This document shows, piece by piece, positions 11,501-22,513 of a stretch of DNA of 64,000 bases. A program made the position numbers and the translations under genes. The notes beneath the pieces are model-generated. The model ran no database searches, was not told the DNA's origin, and was given only the letters and a program-made list of their open reading frames with translations. The DNA lies in contig NC_134284.1 of the NCBI RefSeq assembly GCF_949628215.1, positions 3,410,001 to 3,474,000 of the forward strand, in the 5' to 3' direction. Within the stretch, counting starts at the first letter, position 1. Each line of letters starts with the position of its first letter. This DNA is from Phalacrocorax aristotelis. Its lineage: Eukaryota; Chordata; Aves; Suliformes; Phalacrocoracidae.

Positions 11501-14500
11501 GGTTTTTTGAGGTTATTTAGAAAGTTGAAAAGAAAAGCTTTATACATGTGCAACAAGACGTTTTAATAAACATTTATTATCTTACCAATTTCTGCTGCAT
11601 GGTCAATAAGTGTTTGCACAACAGCAGCTTGCAAGCGAAGTTTTTTTTCTGTACTGGCTGACATCTTTTCATTTTCATTTGAGTGCAATAGGTTGGGAGC
11701 AAAAATCACTGCCAGATTACTGCTATCCATTCTGTTTTCACTGGATCTTAACAAGAAAAGTTGGTTGGTTTTTTGGTGTTTTTTTTAACACAAATTACCA
11801 GGACATAAGCAGTGGAAGAGAGAAGAGACCAAATAAGACAAATGCAGTGAAAAAGAAATACCGAGTCATTCACTGGAGTGCTCACATACAGAGACTAATG
11901 TGTAGACTTATGGACCCCAGCCTACAGAACCGCCTGACTGTTATTGAGAACAGTATGTTACAGACCTCGGTCAGTTTGGGGAATACAAGATATCAGTTAG
12001 ATTGTGTTATTTTTATCAGTCACTCCTTTTGCTTTCCAAAGAATGAAGAATACAGCTATGAAAAAATGGAACAAAGTCAAGTCTTCAAAGTAAGGTTTCA
12101 TAAAGGAAACACTTTGGATTTATGGAAGAACAGACTCCGACTGAATTCTAGCAAATTACTGCAGATAAGAAAGTTTAAAGTCACAAACCACTCACAGGCA
12201 GTTAAAGCAGTTGCTTGTAAAGAGAGAAATCTTAGAAGGAATTGGGAGCTGTTTACAAGTGCTCTCTTTGCACTGACCTTAGGGACACAGTTCTCAGAAA
12301 GTTGAAAAAGTATCTCAAAGCTTCAATTGTTCTGTCAGCCATCAAACACGACAGCAACACAGTTGCAGTTTTCTTCTCACTTCCGAGCTCTTGAGCTTTG
12401 AAAAGGCCTTCCTGCAGGTGCAGTGGAAGGATGGGTTCTGGCAGCTCTCTAAAGAACTGTTTAAGAAGCCCTGCAACATCACATGGCAGTGCAGCTGAGA
12501 AGCAGTTTTCACCTTGATCCAGTTTACTCTGAAATTGTTTATAAGAAACATGATTTGAAGTCTTTAACATACCATCAGATTTTTATGTTTAGGCATTAAT
12601 CCTCTAGTCTGTATCACAAAAGACAGTCACATCTTCCCCATTTTTAGTTTCAGCCTTGTCATGTTTTACCTCACTATCTACAAAGAGACACAGACGATGT
12701 TGTCAGACCACATGTGTTAATTTACAGGTTTCCCATGTACACATCCTTCTGGGAGAACACTGATAAACAAATATCCTCACATTCATTATCCATTGTGCGT
12801 AACAGTGAACAAGTTTGTTCAGTCACAAGTGCATTCTCACCATCTGGAAAGCAAAAAAATTTCCTCCCCCAAAAAAAAGGTTAGGTTTGCCAGTTTCTGG
12901 ACTAGATTTCCTCTCATTTCTAAAGTAGGTAATATTACCCGTCTAATTCCAATAATAAAACTCAAATATGACTGAAAAGAGTTCAAAAACTAGAACATGC
13001 AGTGATCAAGTGAAATGCAGCTTATTAAAAAGGAAAAAAAAGAGAGGCTTTAGAGAATACCTTTAAAGCTTTTAAACGAACAAGAGATCCAGACTTCCTG
13101 AAGAGTCCCTCAGTATGAACATGTTCTTCCAAATATTCACAAGTATCTACAAGAAAGCTGAGGAAAGAACAGTAACATACTCTGACACAGAATAAAGCTT
13201 GTTTTTTTCCAGAAAAACTATTTCATTATAAATAGATAAAACTTAATATATAGCATAGTTTTCCCCAATGACAGGAAGTATAAAGAAATACAACTGAATG
13301 ATAGCTGTGGCTTCCCATTTAACTTCTGCAACCCTCCTTCCCCAGCTGAAACTATTCTTATACCCCCCCCATAAGCTTTAGCAGGCCTGGAATAAAAATT
13401 ACATTCCCCCTTCTGACAAGAGTTCAATACCATTAAGAGAGCAAAGCAAGTGCAAACCTAAATAAATATATGGTGTTAATTTACCTTGGAATATAACCAT
13501 ATTCTGGCACAAGTGATTGAGGTAACGCATGAAAAGATATTCCAAAGATTTTACCCTAAAATACAAAATTCAATTCATGTTATTCAAAAGTTGATAGTAT
13601 TACCAACTGCATATTACAGAAAAGCACATATTCCACAAAGTGCAAACAGAAAGGTAGTTAAGACAAAAACCAAAGTCTTTCAGATAAGAGAGATAAGAGA
13701 TGTAGTCAGGAACACCACTATCATCTGTAGATACCTGAGCCTATGCTGATTCTAGTTAGAGGTAACACCCGAGATTATTGTGAAAGAATAGAAAGGTTTT
13801 CTGCAGTATGTTTTGCCCTTTTTATTTTACAAGGAGTCAGTTTTCCTACAGGGTCCCCAAATCAGAAAGGATATTAAGCGGACTGTTCTGGAATCTCACC
13901 TTACCTTTTCAAATTGACGAAATCCTATTTTTCTTAAAAATCAACACAACACATATGAAATAACTTTAAAAAAAATTTTTTTTTCTTCATCCAAGCCACT
14001 CAAGATTACTGTTTCAGGGAGGATTAAATTCAACAGAATAGTGTAGAAAACTGTTCTGAACTCTTATAGTCAGCATTTGTATTTAAGAAACTGTTATAAC
14101 TCTATTGCCTTATAGCAAGACATCAGAGTATCCGTTAGACATTGGAAAAGCGGTTTCTTCAGTCATTACTGCTGAGGCTCACCTACAGCATTTAAAAGAA
14201 AAAATGTTTATCCGGGGTTACTGTGTGATTGTTTCAGTTACGAAAGCACGCACTTCAATGTAACAACTTGTACTTTCATTTCTTTGCCCCACCTCTTTTC
14301 TATTTACCTTTACAGAACATGCAAGCCAGCTCCTCCCCCCCACCCAGAAGAGGATTGGGATCACACCCAACTTGTTATCAGAGATGAATGCAAACTCTTG
14401 GTCATTTATACCTGAAATTCAAAGTGCTGACCACGTTGGGAAAATAGTTAATAACTAACCCAAGAGGCCACCTTGGGCCTATCTATTCTACAGAAAACAC

Positions 14501-15865
14501 ACATAACCCGGTAAGGAAAGAGAAGCAACACGTTTGTTGCTGTATTCCAGGTTGCTACTAAAAAAAAAATTAACTCAAAGATATTTTTTTCTGTATATAC
14601 AAGATTATATACTAGAGATTTCCAGTGCCTTGTAATTTAGCTTTTAAAATTCATAACTGATAGCCTTATTTACTAGGTTTTGTTTGAAACATCAGAAGTT
14701 GTGATTAAAGTTCTGTCTGTTCCCTTACAACAGAAGTAGAATGCCCCCTGGCAAAACAAATGTTATTCTGTACCTCCTCCTACCTTGCTCAATTATTATT
14801 TAAATATACATTTTCTTCCTCGTATAAAATTTAAGCACTACAGGGAGATATAGAGACATCTTTTATCATGACATACATCTATTATTCACAGTTCTTATTA
14901 CTTTTGCTTCAAATGGGAAAAAAAAGTCTAGAACCATACGTTTGATACTGACAACAGGGAAGAAACTAATTCTAACTTTACTCTTGCTCTCCCCCTTTCC
15001 AAACCAACTGACTCAAGCACGTGTTTTCGCAACTTCTTTGGCTTATATTGACCAAGGATTACTGCAGTATTTTGTAATATCTTCTCAGCATTACAGAAAG
15101 CTCATGCTGAGAATGCCCAGTCCTGTGCCATATCAATTGCACAGACATCCCGTTTAGGACTCGATAGAGGTCCGTGTTTTATAAATTAGAGTCTACCAGA
15201 AGGTCCGTGTTCTGAAATGGACTTCAGTGCTGCATGGACTAGCATCCATTATGATACTTCAGTTTTAAATAATAGTCCCAAGACAGAAAACACACTTCAA
15301 CAAATTCAAAGTAGATATTTAAGACAGCAGGACAGATATTCCTCAGAGCACAGGCACATCAAGGCCAGCTCGGTCTGTACCGAAATACCCACAGTCACAT
15401 GTTGTACCAAGAAATCATACAAATAAAGCCCTTCAAAAATCTAAGGATTCACGATGAAAGAAATAAAGCTTTTGGAAACTACGTAGCAGCCATGCATTCC
15501 AAGAAAGAATACAACGACTAAGATTTAAATTCCATAGCGAGTGACATTAAGCACAGTAAGTGTAAAAAAGCGCTGGCGTGGACCGGAGGCACGGGTGCGT
15601 GTTGGGGGAATACCGGCTGGGTCAGCACAGAGCAGGACACGCCGCAGCCGCCACCGGGCCGGGGCAACAGCGTTACGGCGGGGTCACGAGGCCGGTGCCC
15701 GCCCGGCCCCTCCGGGCCTTGCCGCCTCCTTACCTCCGCAGCCGCCGCCCCTGACTGCTTGGCCGCCGCTGCTGGGCAGTTCCCGCTCTTCACCTTGATC
15801 CCGTAGGAGGCCCGCAGCTCCTCCCGCACCGCCAGCCGCACCAGCCTCCGCCTCTGCTCCGCCAT
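3956..15865 (-). CDS. ARHGAP11A: Rho GTPase-activating protein 11A (complete gene, 12 coding exons)
   Basis: The protein stimulates GTP hydrolysis by Rho GTPases (RhoA in mammals) and acts in the cell cycle and cytokinesis; it is found in the nucleus and at the cell equator. I joined these exons, all with GT/AG junctions: 15865-15734, 13555-13485, 13157-13061, 12528-12278, 11746-11586, 11480-11334, 9632-9558, 8908-8741, 7481-7346, 6986-6878, 6102-5955 and 5547-3956. The total is 3087 bases, giving 1028 residues plus TGA; the human protein has about 1023. The RhoGAP domain lies at roughly residues 45-240 (exons 2-6). It contains GLFRKSG with the arginine finger at R88, the [15 protein letters not shown] segment in exon 4 and [13 protein letters not shown] in exon 5. 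The rest is a long, probably disordered tail with basic clusters such as KKRRSFK and [11 protein letters not shown]. The start ATG at 15865 is the first in frame and has G at -3 and +4. No frameshift or lost exon was seen. Identification is very secure. Confidence 0.97.
5955..6102 (-). CDS. ARHGAP11A: ARHGAP11A coding exon 11 (residues 450-498)
   Basis: 148 bases. Encodes [19 protein letters not shown] and [15 protein letters not shown]. The acceptor TTCAAG|AAT was chosen because only it keeps phase 0 with exon 10. A nearby CATCAG would shift the frame. Ends AAAG|GTAATT. Confidence 0.9.
6373..6725 (-). mobile_element. Degraded avian ERV LTR fragment in ARHGAP11A intron 10
   Basis: The plus strand begins GTGGGTTGACCCC. 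It continues with GATGCCCAGCCAGCCCC, GAGCATGACATTATATGG and GGTCAGCTGTCCCAGCCAT, which match by memory an LTR family common in bird genomes, read here in reverse. It lacks clean ends and target-site duplication, so it looks old and truncated. It lies between exons 10 and 11 and does not touch a splice site. The family name is not assigned. Confidence 0.6.
6878..6986 (-). CDS. ARHGAP11A: ARHGAP11A coding exon 10 (residues 413-449)
   Basis: 109 bases after CTGCCAG. Encodes [16 protein letters not shown] followed by [14 protein letters not shown], close to the mammalian ARHGAP11A segment. Ends ATA|GTAAGT, phase 0. Confidence 0.93.
7346..7481 (-). CDS. ARHGAP11A: ARHGAP11A coding exon 9 (residues 368-412)
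   Basis: 136 bases after CCTGTAG. Encodes a serine-rich stretch ([20 protein letters not shown]) and the basic [11 protein letters not shown], a second candidate nuclear localisation signal. Ends TACAG|GTAATT, splitting R413. Confidence 0.95.
8741..8908 (-). CDS. ARHGAP11A: ARHGAP11A coding exon 8 (residues 312-367)
   Basis: 168 bases after TTTCAG. Encodes TPVVLTP and [20 protein letters not shown], ending NSSSTPAS. The KKRRSFK cluster resembles a nuclear localisation signal. Ends TCAG|GTACAG. Confidence 0.95.
9558..9632 (-). CDS. ARHGAP11A: ARHGAP11A coding exon 7 (residues 287-311)
   Basis: 75 bases after TTTCAG. Encodes [17 protein letters not shown] followed by TTPQQDRS. The SGALNKFK motif is shared with mammalian ARHGAP11A. 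Ends AGCG|GTAGGT. Too short to be found as an isolated reading frame. Confidence 0.93.
11334..11480 (-). CDS. ARHGAP11A: ARHGAP11A coding exon 6 (residues 238-286)
   Basis: 147 bases after ATTCAG. Encodes [20 protein letters not shown], the end of the RhoGAP domain, then an acidic stretch and the basic patch [10 protein letters not shown]. Ends TTGGGG|GTAGGT, splitting the codon of D287. Confidence 0.95.
11586..11746 (-). CDS. ARHGAP11A: ARHGAP11A coding exon 5 (residues 184-237)
   Basis: 161 bases after TTAAG. Encodes [20 protein letters not shown], with the conserved asparagine near the switch-binding site, then [19 protein letters not shown]. Ends ATTG|GTAAGA. Confidence 0.97.
12278..12528 (-). 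CDS. ARHGAP11A: ARHGAP11A coding exon 4 (residues 101-183)
   Basis: 251 bases after TTTCAG. Contains [20 protein letters not shown], the most conserved RhoGAP helix and loop, and the [10 protein letters not shown] helix. Ends CTAAG|GTCAGT with the arginine codon for residue 184 split. Confidence 0.97.
13061..13157 (-). CDS. ARHGAP11A: ARHGAP11A coding exon 3 (residues 68-100), arginine finger
   Basis: 97 bases after CTCAG. Encodes [17 protein letters not shown] then [15 protein letters not shown]. The arginine in GLFRKSG (R88) matches the catalytic arginine finger of RhoGAP domains, so the enzyme should be active. Ends AAAG|GTATTC, phase 0. Confidence 0.96.
13485..13555 (-). CDS. ARHGAP11A: ARHGAP11A coding exon 2 (residues 45-67)
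   Basis: 71 bases after TTTTAG. Encodes [15 protein letters not shown] followed by VPEYGYIP, the start of the RhoGAP domain. Ends AG|GTAAAT with the serine codon for residue 68 split across the junction. Confidence 0.95.
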
Positions 15866-16250
15866 CACGACGGCGCCGCCGCCCCTCTCACACCCCACTC
15901 ATCGCTCCGCGCTCGCGCCGCCGGTTACCGGCTCAAAACCAGCGTCCTACCCCGCCCGCGCCTCTGATTGGGCCGCTCGCCGTTCGAAATCAGGCCCCGG
16001 TCGCCCAACGGCTAGCCGGGGCTGCCCCAGCGGCGCCTGCTTTCTGCGCCGCCTCGCAGCCTCCCGCGGCCCCCAGTGCCACCCTCAGGCGATCGCGACG
16101 GCTACCTAAAGGTCCTCTCTCCAGGCCGCCACTAAGGGGGTAGCGGAGGGGCGGGCAGGGCAGCGGGGCAGTGGTTGCCGGGGCGGGTGGTGTCGGGGGG
16201 CCGCGGGGGGCCGCCCGGTCTCTGGGCAGCCTTTCCTTCCCCACGCCCCC
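15560..16250 (-). promoter_or_regulatory. ARHGAP11A: ARHGAP11A CpG-island promoter with CCAAT box and CHR-like sites
   Basis: GC- and CpG-rich sequence spans exon 1 and its upstream flank. On the minus strand there is a CCAAT box (positions 15971-15967, within GGCCCAATCAG), a GC box (15960-15950, CGCGGGCGGGG), a TTCGAA element (15988-15983) and TTTTGAG (15938-15932). Cell-cycle genes repressed by the DREAM complex typically have a CHR (TTYGAA) near a CCAAT box, and mammalian ARHGAP11A is a G2/M-expressed gene. This assignment of sites is inferred. Transcription probably starts between about 15870 and 15940. Confidence 0.6.
15734..15865 (-). CDS. ARHGAP11A: ARHGAP11A coding exon 1 (residues 1-44)
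   Basis: Begins [17 protein letters not shown] and contains YGIKVK, the conserved N-terminal motif of this family. Ends at GAG|GTAAGG in phase 0. An open frame runs a further 11 codons upstream but has no ATG. The alanine-rich end ([14 protein letters not shown]) is a local GC-driven expansion. Confidence 0.95.
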
Positions 16251-17750
16251 GGCAAGGTTCAGGCCAACCTTACCAAGTTTGGGGTTGGTTGGTTACTTGA
16301 AAGCAAATGTTTGCTGCTTTGAAAATAAATTCCAACTTGAAACAGTAAACCGCCTCGGTGTCGTGAATAAACTGAATCCTTCTGGGAGGAATGAATACAT
16401 GATGTCAACCTTACATAATTGTGATGGTGGTGTATATTGGGTTAGAAAACAGAGTAAAGACCTTCACAGCTGCCCTAGTCAGTGACGTTATTTCTCCTGC
16501 TTTAGTCTGTGCAGATCCATCTAAGGTGGTTCATCATTTTCTGTGGACAAAACCACAGTTCACACTTTAATCGGCAGTTAAACCATTAGCACAGGGTTTG
16601 TACTTCCTAAATTTGGGTTTGCTTCCTTATTCCCTACCATGCTCTCACACGCTTTCTCCAGGAGGGTCATTTGGGGGTTTGCACCATGTTGTTATAGGAA
16701 GAACTGCGTGTTTGGTGTTTTTTTTTTAAGGTTTCTATTTGAAAGGTAACTCTCCAAGTGTTAAAAGCAGTGAAATTAATGAAATGCAGTCTTTCTGAGT
16801 AGAGTCAGAAATAAGTCCTGTAGCAGAAACAAGCTTTCCAGCTTTTCCTTTAAACATATTCTGGTGCTAGTTCTAAAGTTAGTCTTATTTCGCTGGTAGA
16901 GAATACCACAGAGCTTAGACACAGAATGATAACAACTACATTATGGTGCTCTGAACACCTATGGACACAAAAACTAGTAAACAAAACAAAAGGAGAATAG
17001 CTAGAGGTTCTCCAAAAGTCATCAAAATATAAACAGAAAAAGACCCCTAGAAAGTTATGTGGAAGAAGGACCTAGCAGCAATAATAAATAGCAAATTAGA
17101 CATACATTTTCTTAAGTAAACCCCCAGAATTTTGATCATCAAAATCATGTCATTGAGCAAAAGTAATATTTCTCTAAATGCAGTTTTACTGTAAGTATTA
17201 TTATCTGTCCTGCCATTGAAATTACATGAAAATACAAAATTCTGAAACATAAAATATCACTGATGAGAAAAGTAAAAGTAAAGGAATAAAATAAACAGCT
17301 ATCATAGGATTTAGTTTAAGCATTCGCTATCCAACTTAGTTTTCTCTAGTAATGATGAATTACACAAGAGGGAGCTGTGATCTGATAAATATATCAAAAC
17401 TTTTCATGTCAAGTGTTTTCCATTCACGTAAGAAAAAACACATGATGATAGTATGAGCTGTATTTTTTCCCCAAAAAGTGACAGAAATAATATTTTTAGG
17501 TTTTGCAGAAGATATTTAAAGCCACAGTATTATTTAGTGATGTTGTAAAAAACATTTGTCAAATATTTAAATATCCTTGAGGTGTCTATTTTAACATATT
17601 TCTACAGTATTTACAGGTAGAGACGAACAGAAAAACTACTTTGCAAATAAAAACTAGGCATCTAGTTTTGGAACTGGTTGTAGCATCCCAACTCAAATCT
17701 ATTTAACTGTTTCAAAACTGAGTTAGAAAAAATAAACAGCTCTTTCCATT

Positions 17751-17771
17751 CCCCCCCTTCCCCCCCCCCCC
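17751..17771. repeat. Poly-C tract
   Basis: Two runs of C (7 and 11 or more) broken by TT. A likely site of length variation and sequencing error. Confidence 0.8.
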
Positions 17772-18858
17772 TTTGTCTAAGAATTGACATGCCACGCTTC
17801 TGTCATTTTAAGTAATTCTAATTTTCAGAGGCTATGGGTGAAATCCTGTCCTGAGTGAAGTAAATGGCATAACTCTCTTTTGCCATCAGGAGGGTCAGGC
17901 TTACGTTCCTTTTCACATCCAGCATGTGATACACAAATGTATTTGCACACACACACATTTAAGTGTGGCATTTTGTGAATTTTGGAAGCTACTCCAGAAA
18001 TGAGAGCTTTGAAAAAGAAGTCAAATGTTTACTCATAGTCTCATTTCAGTAACCACTCAGAACAGTCAGTGGTCAAACCAACCAGAAACTCTGCCAGAGG
18101 AAGCAGAAACAAGCTACTTCAAGAAGCAGAGTAACATCATAAGGAATACAGAAAACAGACCTTACTCTGAAGTACCCCTCCCTGAACAAACTCAGAACTT
18201 GGTGGGAAAGAGTGCAAGTATCCCTCATTCTGGCAATACAGGGGCTGGATTTGCCTCACTTCTTCAGCCAAACCAGTTGAGTGCAGAAAGATCATGAAGA
18301 AGAAAGATTGTGAGGGCGGAAAGCCAGACCATACCATCCAGGAGAAACCGTGAAAAGTAGCTGCACGAGGTACGTTTGTGCACTGATGTCCTCAGAGTCT
18401 GACTACTAGTACAGTTTATTCTGAACATCCTTACTCCTTCTTGTCTCTTCCTGGCTTGCTTTCTTAATGAGAAATTATTTACTCCAATTCCCAGTTGTCA
18501 TCTCTACGTGCTGTTCAGCCTGCACTTACGTTAGTTATGTCCCTTTTCCATGTCCCACTCCCTCTGCTGCTTTGTCTTGTCTTCAGTAACAGTTTTGCCC
18601 AGGACTGGAAGTGTTGGGAGGGATCAGTCTCATGCAATGGTGTCCCTGCTTGCAACCATTCGGAATTATTTCAGAACCAAAACAATCCGGATACTCTGAA
18701 TACCTTAAACATTTAAGGTCAACTATATCCCCTACGTCTGTCACTAGCTTGATGAAAACTAATTCCAGATCAAGAAAATAGTAAAGAAAAGGATTTAAAG
18801 TGTATTTGAAGTAAGAAAATAAGGTTAGAAAGAGCATCTTCCAAACTGACATTCCTCT

Positions 18859-18874
18859 GAATGAATGAATGAAT
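18859..18874. repeat. (GAAT)4 microsatellite
   Basis: Four exact GAAT copies ending in GAATTC. Confidence 0.8.
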
Positions 18875-21177
18875 TCCAAACATTAATTTCCTCTGAATCA
18901 TGGTTTGAGGATAGAATAATTCTATTTAACCCACAGTTCATTTGGGTTGTGAATTTGGTCTCAACTTACCATCTTGTATTCCTCAGGTTTTGGAGGAGAA
19001 TGTTGCAGAAATTTAGGTACAATGATCTTAAAACCTTAGTATCTATTGTATGAATTGTCAACTCTATCTGAGCTTGCTCCGTACAGATATCTTGGGGAGA
19101 GATTATCAAAGCTAACTCTTTCAGGTTTGAATATTCCACACTAAGAATCATCAGTATTTTGTATGAAGTGTTGTAAAGCTTGATTTTATGAAAAGTAGTA
19201 ATTGAATTTGTTTTGTACAGCCACTAGTGCCGTAGTCAAATAAGTTTTCCTAATGAAATTTTGGGACAGCTCTTGGAGAACAGCAGTACACAGCATACCT
19301 TTCTTCCATTTACTCTGCAAGACCACATGTTTGAAGGAACGGAGGAATCACCATGTGAGGGAAAAGATCCCTGCATCTCTAATTTACATTGGTGAAACTT
19401 TGGCAAAGCCTGTAGATTTGATAGGCAGATTCTAACGTATATAATGCTGGGATCTAGAGTCAGTGACTAAACTTCCATGCTTATTGCACTGAGGAAGCAT
19501 TATACCTACTTTTCTTTGGGGCTGGAGACAGTACTTCTGATACCTTCAAATGCTAATTATAATAAATCAAACAACTGTGAGCAGGTTTCAAGTTTACCAC
19601 ATCATCTGGAACACTTCTAGAAAATAAAGAATTAGAAAATGACTGAAAGTAAGAAGATTTGTTGATTAGGCTGAGAAATTTGAAAAATTCCTTTTACCAC
19701 GCTAAGGAGAGGGACAATTTTTTTGAAGCCACATACTGGCTTGGAAACCAGCATATGAAATTTAAAGTGTGCTTCTGATTCAAAGCAGCTTAGCTACTGA
19801 TGATACCACACTGGTCAACTCAACCTGAGTTAGAGACTTGCTGTTGTAAGTGCTTGATGTTTTCAAGCATGGCTGAAGCTAAGAGTTTGTACTTGACACT
19901 GTGAACAACGTTTTGCACTTATGATACATTTCATTTTATCTTAAACAACACTAGTAGGAAGACTGTTCTTTTTTTTCTGGTTTTCTCCCACCTCACTTAC
20001 AGATCTTGTGCCTGAGTGGTTGAACAGTCTGAAACTGGCAATTTTCCTGTGATAGAATGATTTAATGACTAGATGTGCAATCTTCACCCATTCTTTTCAA
20101 CCCTAAAACACAGAATTTAAAATAAAAATATAAATAAAATAAAAGATACCTCTAACAAGGACCATGTTTTAAACAGTTCCTCAATGCCGAATATTCTCTG
20201 GTAAAACCAAAACATTGATCTGTACATCAAGCTGCAGGATGTACCTTTAAAATAAAAGCAGAGTTGAACAAGCCCTCTAACAGACACAGACTTTCACATC
20301 TGCTGCCTAAACCACAGCCGACTCCATGAGTTAAAATATAGATTGATACAACCATAACATAGAATAGTTATAGATTTATATTTTATTGACAACACAGACT
20401 GTAAAACAGCTTAAGCAACATGTAAGCAAGGCAGATCAACTGATGGCCTGCTCAGGATGGTAGTAATAAATGAAGACTAGTAATATTCATCTCAGTAGCT
20501 TGCAAATATTGCATAGAATTTAAAAGATATAAGAAGCAATTGGTTTGCTTCCTACCTTGGTAGTAATATTAAAAAGAACAGAGGTACCCAGAAAGAAAAA
20601 CGTCAAACTGGAGAGGCAGGAGTTGCATTCTCCAGTTTAAATAAGGTTTATTTAACAGAAAGGTAAAAGGAGTCTAAACCTAACACTGAAGTTGATGATG
20701 CATATTTCCACCTTAACATATGTGTATGACAACTGGAAATCTGGGGGAGGACCCAAGTAACTGAATACATCCAAAAGCCCAGGAAAGATTTCCCAGGTTC
20801 AAACCACTGTCCTGGAAACAATGCTTTTGTTTAACAATACTAGAAAAAAAAAAACTTGAAAGTTTTAGTAGTTCAATGAATGGTAGCCTATAGTAGATAG
20901 AAAGAGTGCTTTGTTGACATCCTAGGCAATATTGGTAATTCAGGATAAGTAGCCTCAGGGTGGGTAATCTTTTACCCCCATTCAATTTTTCTAGAGTGCT
21001 CCATTTCTCAGAGGAGATACTCATAGCAGTCTTTTGTTTCTATTCAGGATAGGAGTTCTATGTTTAGTTTTTTACTTTCGAGATATACAAAGCAAAACCA
21101 GTTTGAAATCCTGGCATGATAGATTTATTTAAAAACAGTTTCAAGTAGTTTCTAACTTCTCTTTTGAATTGTTTTTG

Positions 21178-21275
21178 TTTGGTTGGTGGTTTTTTTTTGT
21201 GTGTGTTTTGGTGTTTGTTTGTTTGTGGGTTGTTGTTTTTTGGGGGGGGGGATCTGGGGGGGAGGGCAGGGGGTA
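21178..21275. repeat. GT/G-rich low-complexity tract
   Basis: Runs of TTTG and GTTTGTTTGT, followed by two G runs of ten and six bases or more. The short reading frame across it (60 codons, plus strand) is low-complexity and not a gene. Confidence 0.7.
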
Positions 21276-22508
21276 GCTTTTACCCAGTTTTTTTATTTTA
21301 GACTTGAAAAAGAGCCTGAGTACCTAAAGGCTTACCTGTTTTTTTTCCCCACCTATACCAATTAGTCTTACAAGAGCCTGGTCTAAGGATATAGGTAGGG
21401 TAATGACACTTACCCTGCCACTAGTGCACAGAAATGCATTTATTTGTTTATATCTTGCAGAGACACAAGCTTATTTGGAAATGTGTGTCTTAGCTGCTGC
21501 TGCACATTTTCCCACATCAGCAAAGACTGCAGACTTCCCCTGCAAGTTCTCAAGGCATTTACTGCGAGTTTGTTTGTTCTCTAAAGGCAGGGACAACAAT
21601 AGCTTATTCAGTCTCAAGCAAGGTCTTCTGGGCAGAGCAAGATGGTAATTAGTTCCCTTTCAGAGGACAAAAAAGAAAGAGAGAAAAAAGAGAAGGAGGA
21701 TGCAGTACCATAGATTTAATGCTGCTATCAGGTGAAAAAACCCCAAACCATAATAGTTTCCTCTAACCAAGTCTGAATCAAAGGTCTATAGTGGCGCTCA
21801 GAAGAAAAAAAACCATCTCTTCCTCTCACTTCTCATCCTCCATTTTCTTTTAAAATTCTACTTAATACAAGCTCTTTTTTCAGCACATCGCTTTCATAAA
21901 CTTCCTGGTAGGTAAAGGAGAAACTGATTCTTTCGTCAACTGATTCTCCCTAATATCTTGTGACTCCTAGAAATTAGGGATAATGCTCAGATAATAGGAA
22001 TTTTAATTTCCTTTTCTCTGTGTAAGTCTCTATGTAAGTAGGAAGCTTATATAGGGATTCCATAATCCTCATTTAGAGTTAGGATACTTTAATTTTGAAA
22101 TAATAAATAGTTATTTCATTGAAGGTTGGAAATATTATATCCAAGGGAAAATCTGTGTTTTTAAAAACTCTCTGTGTCAAGAATTCAGTTTATTTGGATA
22201 ACCGCTATTTGAGAATATAATTGTGCAATACTGACATGAGCTGTAAGGGAAGCAGATGCTAGGCTCAGTGAGGTTATTAATGGAGTCGAGTCACTGAACA
22301 ATTTTGTCAGTATTTGCTATGTGGAGCAATGATTTCGCACCCACTCTCAGGAAAGAGTGATGGGTTATGTATTTTTCTGCTTTTGTGTAAGACTTTCAGG
22401 TGTCTTATATCCGTTATTTGTGTACCATAGTTCAAGAGATGTATCTTCCCAGTTCCCACTTCAGTTGGCATCGCCGAGTTAGTTTGAAAAATGAACGAAA
22501 GGCAGTAC

Positions 22509-22513
22509 GGTTT
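22509..22513. repeat. Target-site duplication GGTTT, left copy
   Basis: The same five bases occur at 24341-24345, exactly outside the TG...CA ends of the solo LTR. Confidence 0.75.

Larger units (their letters stand above)
16250..22508. other. Intergenic DNA, no gene recognised
   Basis: AT-rich, with short open frames only (none over 104 codons) and no recognisable protein. It contains a poly-C run (17751-17771), a (GAAT)4 (18859-18874) and a GT/G-rich tract (21178-21275). No tRNA, rRNA or known small RNA was recognised. Confidence 0.55.

Noticed and set aside
11610-12305. 231-codon plus-strand open frame
   Set aside because: It lies antisense to ARHGAP11A exons 4 and 5 and the intron between them. 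It has no domain or codon pattern of its own and is explained as a shadow of a real gene.
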